DNA of 64,000 nt. Source: Stagonosporopsis chrysanthemi. Taxonomy: Eukaryota > Ascomycota > Dothideomycetes > Pleosporales > Didymellaceae. How positions within the stretch are numbered: the stretch's first letter is position 1; each line of letters begins with the position of its first letter. Shown here in pieces: positions 23,768-33,915 of the stretch. The translations under genes and the position numbers were made by a program. The stretch spans positions 124,001 through 188,000 of the forward strand of contig JAFISE010000040.1 in assembly GCA_022560025.1 (NCBI GenBank), read 5' to 3'. The notes under the pieces are model-generated. The model had not been told where the DNA came from. It made no database searches and saw only the letters and a list, made by a program, of their open reading frames with translations.

Positions 23768-24409
23768 TCAAACTTCGGTAATAGCAACGAGCGTCATCTT
23801 CGGCGCATCGCTCTCATCGTCTGAAACCTCAACCTCCGCGCGCTTTGCCTTCTCGCCCCCTGCGGGTGCGCCGTTGGCTGCAGAGTTCTGGGGAACGTTG
23901 ACACCGGGACTGACAACAAGACCAACCCCAGCACCCTCTGAGCCCATCTCAATCTTGGGCGAGTTCTTCATGGCTTCCTTTGCGTAGCCGAGGGCTGCGT
24001 TGAAACCCTGTAGGTCGCGCTTGATCCACTTCATGGCATCTTCGACAGCAGCCATTTGGTCATGGACAGGGATAGGTTGGCGCTTTCCGAGGAGCTGGTT
24101 GACTGCGCGGCGGAGGCTCAATGATCGTTTGGCAGCTGGTTTCTCTTCAGCGGGCTTTTCTCCCTCTTTTGCCGGCTCGGCCGCGGGTGCGGCTGCCGGC
24201 GGTGCTTGTTGCTGACCTTCGCCTCCCTTAGAGGCCGCTCCTGAAGCGAGAGTAGCCATCAGCTCCGAAGCTGATTCTTTGGATCCAAGCGAGATCTCTC
24301 CATCACCGACTACCAGCGCAGGGGAATAGGCGCCGAGGTTGATGTTGAGGGGGACAGCTGAGACGGAAACAGCTGCGAGGACAGCAAGGAGGACTTTTTG
24401 GGGAAGCAT
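23768..24409 (-). CDS. Secreted protein with dibasic processing sites
   Basis: A single exon of 213 aa. A signal peptide is clear: MLPQKVLLAVLAAVSVSAVPL, with probable cleavage after SVSA. The middle is an Ala/Pro/Glu/Lys-rich disordered stretch (about residues 65-95). Dibasic sites (AAKR, LGKR, KAKR) divide the chain and could be Kex2 cleavage points. The segment between the second and third sites looks helical (EDAMKWIKRDLQGFNAALGYAKEAM). No cysteine is visible, so it is not an effector of the disulfide type. I do not recognise a characterised family. Confidence 0.7.
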   Translation of the reverse strand: MLPQKVLLAVLAAVSVSAVPLNINLGAYSPALVVGDGEISLGSKESASELMATLASGAASKGGEGQQQAPPAAAPAAEPAKEGEKPAEEKPAAKRSLSLRRAVNQLLGKRQPIPVHDQMAAVEDAMKWIKRDLQGFNAALGYAKEAMKNSPKIEMGSEGAGVGLVVSPGVNVPQNSAANGAPAGGEKAKRAEVEVSDDESDAPKMTLVAITEV

Positions 24410-26854
24410 CTTGATGACTTTATTTGAGTGTTGGTAGCGAAGGTTTGTTGAGATGTGATTATGGGATAATTCGAGAATCTTTCAGAGATTGTTGCTTTCA
24501 AATGACTATGATTCAATAGATGTTCTGAAGTGAATGGAGTGACCGGACTGGAGACCTGAAGGAGCGCCTCTTCTCAGATCTTATATACATCTGAGCATGT
24601 GCAGGAAGTAGTGATCTGTGCTGTGGGCCATCCCGACCCCGCCAAGGCCGTGCGGCTGTTTGGGGTGAGGTTGAAACTTCTGTGAAGCCATGCCAAGAGG
24701 CCCAAGACCATGCAAGCATACCCGTGGCAGGCATGGCAGAACTTGCTTCTGCGGACTCGTTGCCAAGCTTCTACCGCTGTTTGAAGTATGCTTGAAACTT
24801 TGTTGACGCTGAGCCAAGCAATATTTAGCGTCAAGTGCGCGGTGAATTCCTAAGGAGCGCACGGAGACTTCGACACGGGTGGAGACCGAGTCGGCCTGGA
24901 ACATCGTGGATCCTATTATTTGGTGAACAACAGAGAGAGGGTCAATTACAGTTTGTGCATCGGCGAGAGATGCTCTCTTACGAAGTGAGCCGCGCAGACC
25001 GGATTGTCGTAAGTGCTAAGTTCTGGCGAACAACTCTCCATTTCGCCACATCTCGCTGCATCTCATACGAAGCAGTATACTTGGTGCTGCTGAATTTCAT
25101 GCATAGCCAAGCGCCGTGTAATGACTACATCTGTAAGCAAGCAATCAGAAAGGCTTGGAGTCCCAAGGCTGTAGTTGCTCCGCCAGGTTGGCATTGCCAA
25201 GTTCACAACGTGTGCAGAACTGGGTGCGACAGTCCTTGCACAGACATGACTAGCGCCTTTCGGACCTGTGTGTGTGTGAAAGAAAGAGTGCCCTTGGCAC
25301 CGGACGTTTCTCCACAGCGTTCGTGTGGAGATCCATGTTCCAGGATGGGATGATTTGGGACATAAGCTTCAACTGGAGAAGCTTTTGCTGCAACAAGCCA
25401 TGTCTTGACCCAGCGGGGCCTGAGAAGCTTAAACGAAATATAAGCTGGGAAGGTGGCTCCGCAGACGCTGTTCAACGTTTGGGGTCGACGCGGCGCCAGG
25501 TGTCCAGGCACGAACCAGATGGGACCAACCCGATTGGGACGAGATCTCGAACGCAGGTGCGACGACACGACCTTGGCAAATCGGACTGCGCCCTCCGTTC
25601 GCAAATCCTCCGGATGGTTCAACACCTTACGCCCGTGCATTATTGGCGATGCTTGTTGCTGAATGGCAGGTGCAAGTGTGGGTGGCTGACGCAACCAGAT
25701 TTTGGGCCGTCTTGTCGGTCATGCCTCATCTTCTTCACGATCTGAAGGGGCTAGTCATGTATGCTTCTCCGCAGCCTCAGGTAAGAAGACAGTCTCAGAT
25801 GCGTTGCGCGAGATGGTGAAGGGGACGAGGCGCTATCGTGGGTTAGTGATTGGGCGCAAGGGAACGAGGGGGCGAAAAATCTCAAGTCGACGGTTCGTTC
25901 AAGCGGTAATTCTTCTCACCCTTCATGACGACGACAACGAGCCATGACTTGGCGGTCGCGCACTAATCGCAATGCCTTCAATCTCAGGTATCAGAGCAAG
26001 TAGATTGTAACGGGCAATGGGACACTTCACCCTAGCCCGTTACGCCTGCTTCCTCACCAAAACTCTCGACTGAACCGGACGTCGTTGAAGAACCCAACAC
26101 AACAACGAACAAGAGATACCAAGCACTGTCATCGATAGGGTTCATCTGGCAGCTCTTGGAAGACGTTGAAGTGGAGAAGACCCGCTGCCCAGCTGTCTCC
26201 CCGCAAAATCCAGGCTTGATCAAATCCCAAGAAGTCAGGCACTCTTGGTAGGGGCAGACAGCTCTTGGGAAAAAACAAGCCTTTAAGCCCGACAACTAAG
26301 GGGGCCCAAAATAATGTCGCAGCTTGCCCTTGGCTTTCTGGGCAAGTTGAAGGTAGCCTTGAGAGGTACGCAAGCCCTTTCATGCTGTCGCAGCTGCATC
26401 CTATGCTTTCGGCCGCTTGGGATTCTCGGTCGAAGTCTTCTTTGAGGGCGTTTGGTGACCGATGCTTCCTCATTAAATCTAAATCGCTTGCAGACATGCA
26501 GTGGTCAGAAGCTATCTAACGTCGGGCCGGGCTTTCAAGTAACATGTCTGCTTCAAATTCTTGCTGAAAGCACTAGGGCGTTTGTTGTCGTCTATACGAA
26601 CCACGAGAGTTCTCATGTTCTGGTCTTGTCGAGGCGGACGGACTTTGCCGCTGAGACCATCAACGCAAACTTTGCATGTGGCCCCACCATATCAGGTGGT
26701 ATGTTTCAGGACGAATACACACTGGTCAGGATTCTTTCAGAGGTCGAAAATGATCGTTCATGCAGTGAACGGATTCTACAGCTGTTGATCAATCTAAACA
26801 GAATATGTAGGCTGAGCTGCAAATTGATCCTATCAGCCAATCAGAAAGCTCCCT
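24410..26854. other. Gene-poor stretch before the tRNA gene
   Basis: About 2.4 kb without a supported gene. Frames on both strands (for example 24835-25353 plus and 25203-25694 minus) overlap and have no recognisable domain. It may hold old decayed sequence; I cannot assign it. Confidence 0.4.
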
Positions 26855-26988
26855 GGTTCGATGGTGTAGTTGGGTAAGTCAAGCCACTGAGAACCATATC
26901 GGTCGGGTCACTAACAACCAATAGTTATCACGTCAGTCTAACACTGTTAGTTCACTGAAGGTCTCCAGTTCAAGTCTGGGTCGAATCA
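26855..26988 (+). tRNA. tRNA-Val(AAC) with anticodon-loop intron and 51-nt D-loop insert
   Basis: The acceptor stem GGTTCGA pairs with TCGAATC (one G-T pair), with discriminator A at 26988 and a T-run terminator immediately after. Box A (TGGTGTAGTTGG) and box B (GTTCAAGTC) are present. The anticodon stem TCAGT/ACTGA encloses anticodon AAC at 26940-26942. A 9-nt intron at 26944-26952 contains GTTAG, complementary to the anticodon region CTAAC, as in ordinary nuclear tRNA introns. T-stem and T-loop (TTCAAGT) are regular. Removing the 9-nt intron and the D-loop insert at 26874-26924 leaves a 74-nt canonical tRNA. The insert falls directly after the conserved GG of the D-loop. Confidence 0.85.
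26874..26924 (+). other. Spliceosomal-intron-like insert inside tRNA-Val D-loop
   Basis: The 51 nt start GTAAGT (ideal 5' splice site), contain CACTAAC (branch-site match) and end CAATAG a few bases later. Length equals typical mRNA introns in this window (45-60 nt). It separates the D-loop GG from TTATCACG. A TTGG/CCAA complementarity near its two ends leaves an endonuclease-type structure as an alternative. Whether and how it is removed is not shown by sequence. Confidence 0.7.
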
Positions 26989-27398
26989 TTTTTTTGAGCT
27001 CTCGATGAGTGCGTCAGCCGACTTTTTACACGACCACACATTTGACCCCAAGTCGTGGGGACTACAGGAGTGTGTTTTTCTTTTTACTTCTGCTCCGGAC
27101 AAGTGATACGTTCAGATCAAGCAGCTGAAGTCCATGGATGAGTCCTTCTGATAATGCGATCCTCATCATCTGAACTAGATCATCTCTGTTCGCAAAGATG
27201 ACCCACTCCCTTGATGATCTCATGGAGTAGTTCTTAAATCAGTGCGGCTGCAGAAAACACAGCGATTGAAGGCACTTGGTACTTTATCACTATGACTTTC
27301 AATCTTCTTAGGCACTCAAGCGATGGATCGTACAATACTCCACTGGTCTCAAAACAGCTCCTACGGACATTGTCCTAACACTATCAAGCTCAATAACA
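26989..27398. other. Intergenic between tRNA and small secreted protein
   Basis: It begins with the Pol III T-run terminator of the tRNA at 26989. Nothing else is seen. The rest is the 3' flank of the minus-strand secreted protein. Confidence 0.5.
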
Positions 27399-27887
27399 TC
27401 AACTGCACGACGTGGCAATATTCCCAGTGCTTCCGTCAGCATTCTCGGCATTGCTTCCACCGGCGTCGCCGTTGCCTGCACCACCAGCACCTCCGCCTTG
27501 CGAAGCATCCTGCGCCGCCACACTCGCTTGAATACTCGCACTGCACTGATCTACAAACCTTCAGCCAAAACAACCCACATCTCCAACAAGAAACATACCT
27601 TTCTGAGCCGAACACTGAGTCACACTCAGATCCGCATCTCCTCCATTCGCAGCGTTCGCGCACGCGTTGAACTGCTGATCGCAGCTCCGCGCCAACGCAG
27701 CATTGACGTTCGCAAAAGTATCGCCCTTCACTTGGAACGGACGATCGGCGTTACCGGAGTCCTCGACGGGTGTGGCTGCAATGCCGCCCAGGGCGCCGGT
27801 GAAGCTTTGGACGTTGCCTGTCTGGCGGCGCACTGGGGCGCTGGAAGCCACGACAAAGAAAAGGAAGGTGATGAAGGTGGATTTCAT
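27399..27887 (-). CDS. Small secreted protein, Cys-spaced (fungal hypothetical)
   Basis: Two exons encode 146 aa; the intron is 27551-27598 (GTATGT donor). The join turns SAQK into SAQKDQCSASIQASVAAQDAS, with a stop after TSCS. The signal peptide is MKSTFITFLFFVVASSAP, followed by a dibasic RR that may be a propeptide site. The mature chain has five Cys (SCDQQFNAC, TQC, DQC, final TSC) and a Gly/Ala/Asn-rich C-terminus (GGGAGGAGNGDAGG). The DQQFNACANAANGG-type motif recurs in uncharacterised secreted ascomycete proteins as far as I recall. Cell-wall association is possible; function unknown. Confidence 0.75.
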
Positions 27888-28901
27888 ACTGGAGAAATAA
27901 GGTTGTTGCTGAATATGAGACGGCTTGGGGTATCAAGGTAGGTGTGGAGTTCAACAATGTGGAAGGGAGCGAGTGACCAGACTCTGAACGAATGTAGAAT
28001 GCAAGGTAAAGAATGGAAGGCAATCAGTGGGTGGTGTTGTAGCGGTTGATCCAGACTACTCTAATTTATTTATACCTCCACGTCGTTCATTTTCAGGCTG
28101 ATAAGTAGAAGCCTTGCTTTGAAGCGGGTAATCCCACACTCCTTCATCAGCGATGTCTGCAACGTGTAACTGTACCATTAGAGAAGCACGACTTACCTAC
28201 ACTTCTAGGCGCCCAACACGGCCAATCAAGTTACACAGAGAACCGGACCCATTATTTGTACAGCTCATGGTTCGGGAAGCACATACAAACAGCCCTGGCA
28301 TCGACGCCGCTCATGCATGATCTGCACCGTTACCTGTCAGAGCCGTTTGGCGATGACGCATATGTAGTTTTTGCAACAACAGTGCTCGAGAGCGAGGTCT
28401 GTCATAATGCCTGGGTACCTAGACAGATACACTCCTGTATACTTTGCGACCGATGCAATACTCCAGATATCCAGCCCAGTCGTGACCGCGCTGGCATACC
28501 TGTCGACTGTCGAACACCGTAGATGGTGCAGCCCTATGGCGATCGCGCGCGACCTGAAGCACACTGTGTGTTGGACGCCTGCCGCGACACTAACCCCGTC
28601 CTTGTGTTCAGGGAACGGGACCAAAGAACTACAGACCAGGATTGCAGCCTGCGACTGTCGACGCATGATGCCTCGGGAATTAAGATAATGACAACGACAA
28701 CAATGACAATGTATGTAAGTCCAGCGCGGACCATGCATATGCCTTCCCAACCTTGCAACGTTGCATGCAGCGGCTGGTTCTCACTGCGCGACGACGGGAA
28801 AAGAGGAGAGGGGAGATTGGAAAGAGGCAAGTTTTTCGAACGATTTCGTGCCGACAATTTCTACCAACAAAAACAACCTCTGCAGCCTTGCAATCAGACC
28901 T
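27888..28901. other. Intergenic, no gene seen
   Basis: It carries the promoter of the minus-strand secreted protein and the 3' flank of the FKBP fusion gene. Open frames near 28340-28860 lie on both strands and lack features. Confidence 0.5.
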
Positions 28902-30591
28902 CTAGTCCGTCCTCGACTTGCTCAGCTCCCTGCTGCTCCCCTCGCCATCCATGGCAGGGTCGTACTGCGGCCTACTGGGCAACGTCGTGGGGTTAGCCTC
29001 CTTCAACCCTCTAACCTCGACATCTTCAGCATCGCTCTCCTCGCCATCGATCCCCGCCTCGCGACGTCTCTGCTGACGCTCAAGCCACTCCTCGTCATCG
29101 TCATCCTCCTCGTCGCCCCCAACCCCTTGGTACCCCTGCTCGCCGCCCGCAGGATCCTTGATAAACCCATCCACAATCCAGTACTGCAGCGCGTTCATGA
29201 TCAGCGGGAAGACAAACATGACGAATGCAATCTGCAACGCCGTGTTGCCCTCTGTCCAGCGCAAAGCCCAGTCACCGACCCATGCAATCCAGGGCAGCAG
29301 GGCAAAGATGATGAGGACGCAAAGTTTCATGCCAATTAGGCCGAGGAAATAGATGATGCTTTGCTTGAGCCACCAGGTTGCGCGGGGCGGATGGCCGTAA
29401 TTGCCGCTGCGAATGGATTCTGGGGGGTTGGCTAGCGGGGTGTGTAGGAAGGCACGGTGGAGGACTTTAAGAAGCAGGACAAGGATGGGGATGCCGATTG
29501 TTGTCTGGGATGTGTTAGTATGGTGGAAATTGGACTGGGTAGCTGGACTTACGTCAATGGCGAGGTTCAGCAAATAGAATGAGCACGGGTTTGGCTCGTC
29601 GCCCTTCTCTGCGGCTACGGCTGCAGAGGCCGCGGCCTGTGTCTGCGCTGCGACGTCAAATTGACCTGAAGACAGCATGGACATGAGAATGTTGGCGAGA
29701 TGCAACAGCACAGAGCCAAAAACCTGTTTTGAGACATCGAAGAACCAGATCTTGAGGGGTCGGCGCGGGTGTTCGCGCAGCCGCTTGATGGCGAGCGAGG
29801 ACACGGCGAGGAGGCCCAGCGCGCCCTGCACGAGCAAAGCGAAGTCGCCGAGCAGGTTGCATTCGCCCTTGCCGTCTTTGCCATCGAGGGGCTGCTTTCC
29901 CGCAGCGCTTGCAGTGTCTGTGGGGATTGCGGTCGGGACAGCAAAGGCAGCCGAGTGTGAAACGTCGGCGGGCGGCGAGGGCATGGGCTTCTCCTTGGCT
30001 GGATCGGTTTGCAGCGCCCCATCGAGATGCGTGGGCGTGGGCGTGGGCGTGGGCGTGGGCGTGCCAGGCAAGACAGGCTCGTTGCCATGCTGCGGCTCAT
30101 TGTCCACCCCGTTATGCAGCTCGCCGCCCGTCTGCGGCTTGACGGGCTCGGCCTTGACGCCCTTAATCCCCAGCAACTCTGTCTCGAAGACTGCCCACAC
30201 TGTTAGCCTTGCCTCCTCCCAACACACATGGCTACTCACTCAACGTGCTCCCCGCGGGAATCGGCCCAACAGTCTGGCTCCCATACGCCATGTTGGGCGG
30301 AATCGTCAGCTTCCTCCCCTCCCCAATGCACATGCCCAGCAACCCCTTGTCCCAGCCTGCAATGACCTGGCCCGAGCCGAGGCGGAACTCGAATGCCCGC
30401 CCGCTGTCGACGTTGGAGTCGAACTGCGTGCCGTCGGTCAGCGTGCCTTTGTACTGCATGGCGATGGTGTCGCCATTCCTGGTTTTGCGCGTGCAGTCAA
30501 CGGGCTTGGTGATGGTGATGTCCAGGTTCTGGGCGAGCGCGAGGGGGAGGGCGAGCGCGGGCAGCACCGCGAGGGCAGTCGTGAGCCGCAT
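28902..30591 (-). CDS. FKBP-type prolyl isomerase fused to STIMATE-like vacuolar membrane protein
   Basis: Three exons give 530 aa. Introns: 30191-30239 (GTGAGT donor, branch GCTAAC) and 29505-29552 (48 nt, stop-free, branch ACTAAC). Residues 1-21 are a signal peptide (MRLTTALAVLPALALPLALA). Residues ~25-130 are an FKBP2-type domain with FDSN, GQVIAGWDKGL, LTIPPNMAYGS and, only after splicing, GSTLIFETELLGIKGV. Without a stop the frame continues through a linker with a Pro-Thr repeat. A membrane domain follows (ECNLLGDFALLVQGALGLLA, IWFFDVSKQVFGSVLLH, several more TM helices) matching the STIMATE/YPL162C family. The C-terminus is acidic and cytosolic-looking. These are normally separate genes. 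A Met at 29984 could start the membrane part alone. Prolyl isomerisation in the secretory lumen is inferred. Confidence 0.75.
30031..30060. repeat. Five tandem GTGGGC hexamers
   Basis: A perfect 6-bp repeat in the linker of the FKBP/STIMATE gene. On the minus strand it encodes the alternating Pro-Thr tract between the two domains. Copy-number change would alter linker length by two residues per unit without a frameshift. Confidence 0.9.
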
Positions 30592-31196
30592 AGTACGTGC
30601 AGTGCAGTGATATGCTCTGGCTGCAAGGACTCGTGGTGTCTCACAGGGGCGTTGCGGTCGCGGTCGGAGGTATGCTGTCTCGGCGCGGTTGGACCTTGAC
30701 GACTGTGGTAAGCTCCGAAGGGCAATGTGAAACACAGTCCGAGCCTGCGCGGGAAATGGAGATTAGAATGTCCGCTGGTGTGCAGATGCAGTGGACGCTG
30801 GTCAGAGGGAGACGGCCATGGTGGATGTGTGATTAGCACGCAGGCACGCGATTAGCTCATTGCCACAGGTGCCATCTGACGAGGACGGAACACGCCCGCC
30901 CCCAGATTTGCAAGGATGGCTGTTTCTTGGCCTCGACTCGCTCAGGCCTCACCATGCAACGGTAGATCGTCAATGAACAACACTATGTAGCACAATATCT
31001 GTATTCGATCTTGTGATAGGGAAGGGTATATCCCGTGCGCATGCTACGCTGTATATCCAGACGCCCATTTATGCAACCCAATAACATGTCCAACAACGTG
31101 CCATGCATGCATGCGAAACAATTAAAAGGAAATGATAACTGCGACAATTCGGTGCGCTCTGTGTGTAAAGGAGATTTCGCGCGTGGAATTACACCA
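30592..31196. other. Intergenic: FKBP-fusion promoter side
   Basis: It separates two minus-strand genes: upstream of the FKBP fusion and downstream of the transporter. No supported gene. Confidence 0.5.
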
Positions 31197-33140
31197 CTAG
31201 TCCAAATCCTCTGGCCGCTTCACCGGGCTCGCTCGTGCAGAGCCTTCTGCACCCACAGCGCCCACGGCAGGCGCGAGCTGCAGACTCGCCCGCACACCCC
31301 TCGCACCGCCATCCGCTCTGACTCTTTGGTCCGGATCCGCGGTGCTGACAGGCGCGTACTCGTCCTGCGCGTCCAAGTGCACTTTGAGGAGGTGCTCCTC
31401 GCGCATCTTCTTGATCTTCATGTAATTGTACAGTACAATACTGCCCATTGTTACCACCAGACCGGTGAGGTTGATGGGGGTGAGCGGGTCGTTGAAAACG
31501 AGGTTTGCTGTGGTGATGGTCACGACCTCCTTGAAAATGCCGCAGATGCTCAGTGTAACGACCGAGGTGCGCTTCAGCAGAGCGAACTCGGAGGAGGTCA
31601 TGAGGAAGGCGAGGCAGCCGGGGAACAGCAGGATGCCAGTGCCCAGGAGCGTGCCTTTCTGGTCAAACAGCTGCGCCAACCCGTCTTGGAGCGCCCCAAA
31701 GCCTTCCACAGGCACGGCGAGCACGAAGATACTGATGAACATGACGGGAGCAAGGAAAAAAATGGAGGAAAAAGGATTGGCGGTGGCCGGGTTGCGGAGG
31801 AGAAGGATCTGGGTAAGAGACCAGCGGAAGCCCGATGAGCAGGCTGAGGCCATGACGAGAATAAAGCCGAGGGCGTGGAAGGCGGTTTCGCCGGCGACCA
31901 TCATGACTACGCCGATGGTCATGATGGCGATGATGAGGACAAGGCGCCAGGAGGGCTGCTCGAGGCGGAAGAGGAAAGCAAAGATGAGGACGAATCCAAG
32001 TGCGGACGACTTGCACATTGCTGGGGCTGTTAGCTGTAGTGTGTATGGCGCAGTGCATCACAACCTACTAAAGAAAGTCAAGGAAATGAACTTCAGACTC
32101 GTGTTGCCCAGGCCGATGTCCATGCCTGTTGCCACACCACAGGGTCCAATTCGGGAAAAGTAGAACCACTTGGTCATAAGCGGCTTCTTGGGATCTAATG
32201 GCTCCGCACGCGCACCGGGGGCGTGGGGATCGAGCGAGTCGTGTCGCGGTCGAAGAGAGGGTACGAGGAACAGTACGAGAGAGGCGAGTGAGAACTGCAC
32301 GAGCATGTGCAGACATGTGGTGAAGAGCGGGAAAGGAAAGATGTTTTGCGTGGCGCCGTCGCCGCTGTCGACCTTGAACATCCACTTGTTGTAGACGGAT
32401 ATGGATATGGAGAAGAGGTACCTGTGGGCTGTCAGCGGTCATCCCTTGCACAACGTTGCGGCGACGGCGCGGCGGTCCTACCAAAGTGATATCAAGACGA
32501 CGTTGACCAGCATGTCACGGTACAGGCTCTGGTCGGCCAGGGCCTTCTCCTCCTTGGTGAAGGACAGGCCTGCATCGGGGACGATGCGGTTGTCGAGCAG
32601 CGTGTTCCTGCGCTTGCGACGGGCGTTCTTGCGGCGCACCTTCTTGGTCAGCCCCGTCTCCTCGTCGTCGTCCAGGCCGTCGGCGCTCATGTCGTCGGGG
32701 CCGGAGCTGTCGCTGCGAGAGCCGCTGTCCGAGGCGTGTCCTGAGCTCAGCTCGCCTTCCTCGGCGATGTGGTCGTCGCGCCGCCTCCGGCTCCTGTGCT
32801 TGCGCTCGTTGCTGCTCGAGGCGGCGGCGGCAGCACCGGTGATCGAGGACGAGCGCCGGCGGGTGCTCTGCGCCATGCCCCCAAACGTCGCACCCGTCGG
32901 CGTGGGCGGGTGGATGAGCCGGGCTACGTCTGCCAGGCGTCGCTTGCGGTGAGTGCTGGGCGACGGGCGGCGAGGGGTGTCGGCGTCGTCGTCGCTGCTG
33001 AGGTCGGAGAGGCTGCTGGTGGAGGGCGGGTTGCTGAATGTGCGCAGCGGGAACTCATCGCCTGGGTGCAGCAACGTGTCAGGCGGCTGTCTCGAGGCGG
33101 TGTCGTCGAGCCAGCGTGCGACGGCCGACTCTGAAGTCAT
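31197..33140 (-). CDS. SLC35C2/Ymd8-like drug/metabolite-family transporter (TPT domain)
   Basis: Three exons encode 611 aa. Introns: 32422-32481 (GTAGGA donor, branch GCTGAC) and 32021-32068 (GTAGGT donor, branch GCTAAC). Joins restore SLWYLFSISISVYNKWMF and LTFFTMCKSSALGFV, both diagnostic for triose-phosphate-transporter-like nucleotide-sugar transporters. The first ~200 residues are a disordered Ser/Arg-rich cytosolic extension with basic clusters (RKHRSRRRR, KKVRRKNARRKRR), long compared with animal SLC35C2. About ten TM helices follow. Probably a Golgi/ER antiporter; substrate not assignable. The C-terminal tail is Ala/Arg-rich. Confidence 0.85.
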
Positions 33141-33915
33141 GTTTACCCCCGGGCTCGCGCCTGATTCGTCTAGGCCACTTGGCGATCAGATGAGCTGGGC
33201 CCGCGGCGGGTGCGGAGCTAGCATCAGGGGCTGCCGGGAGCATGCGGGCAATGATGTCGACAATTGCTGCTGCAGGTACGCTGCCAGGCGTCTCAATTAC
33301 GGGAGCATGCAAAAGCTCGACTCTGGCTGACGCCTGTAGGCTGTAACACTCTGGGCGTCGGCCAGGGTACCGCGCGCTGCCCGTGAAACGAGCCCAATCG
33401 CCCAATTTCGCCCGCCCACGGCTCGCCCACGGCTCGCGTGAGGGTCTGGAGCGGGGCAGCGTGCTGTGGCTGTTGTGGCTGCGAGAGCTGCGAGAGCTGC
33501 TCGTTCGCCTGCCACCTAGTTGAACGCTTGCATCGGCCTATCTCCTCGCAATGTGGCAGCATGCTTCTGAGAGTGCCATCTGGAGCACGTTGACGTTGAT
33601 CATTTCACAAGGCGAGAGCTACACAACGCTTCTCGGATTCCCCCAGCTTTGAATCCATCAATGCATTCCTTGCTGGTTAGCCTAAGCAGAGTGAAGCCCT
33701 TTCGTGGACTTGGTCGAGACAGCTTGCACGCTCTGCTTCCTAGATATCTCAGTGACATCCCACACTATTGCCACCTGCTGACCACTACCACAAACACCGG
33801 CACGACTGACGTGGATGACGAATAAATGGTATTGAGTAATCTACACAGTCATCGAGCAACGTCCACCGCTTGCAGTGACTTGGATCTCGAAAACAAACGC
33901 AACATATGTACACGC
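33141..33915. other. Intergenic: transporter promoter side and complex I 24 kDa 3' flank
   Basis: Both neighbours are on the minus strand. No supported gene. Confidence 0.5.

Noticed and set aside
24835..25694. Frames on both strands of 160-170 aa
   Set aside because: They overlap antisense to each other with no landmark; a decayed element cannot be excluded but is not supported.
29677..30699. 340-aa plus-strand open frame
   Set aside because: It is antisense to the FKBP/STIMATE gene, whose splice joins and domains are clear; it has no domain of its own.
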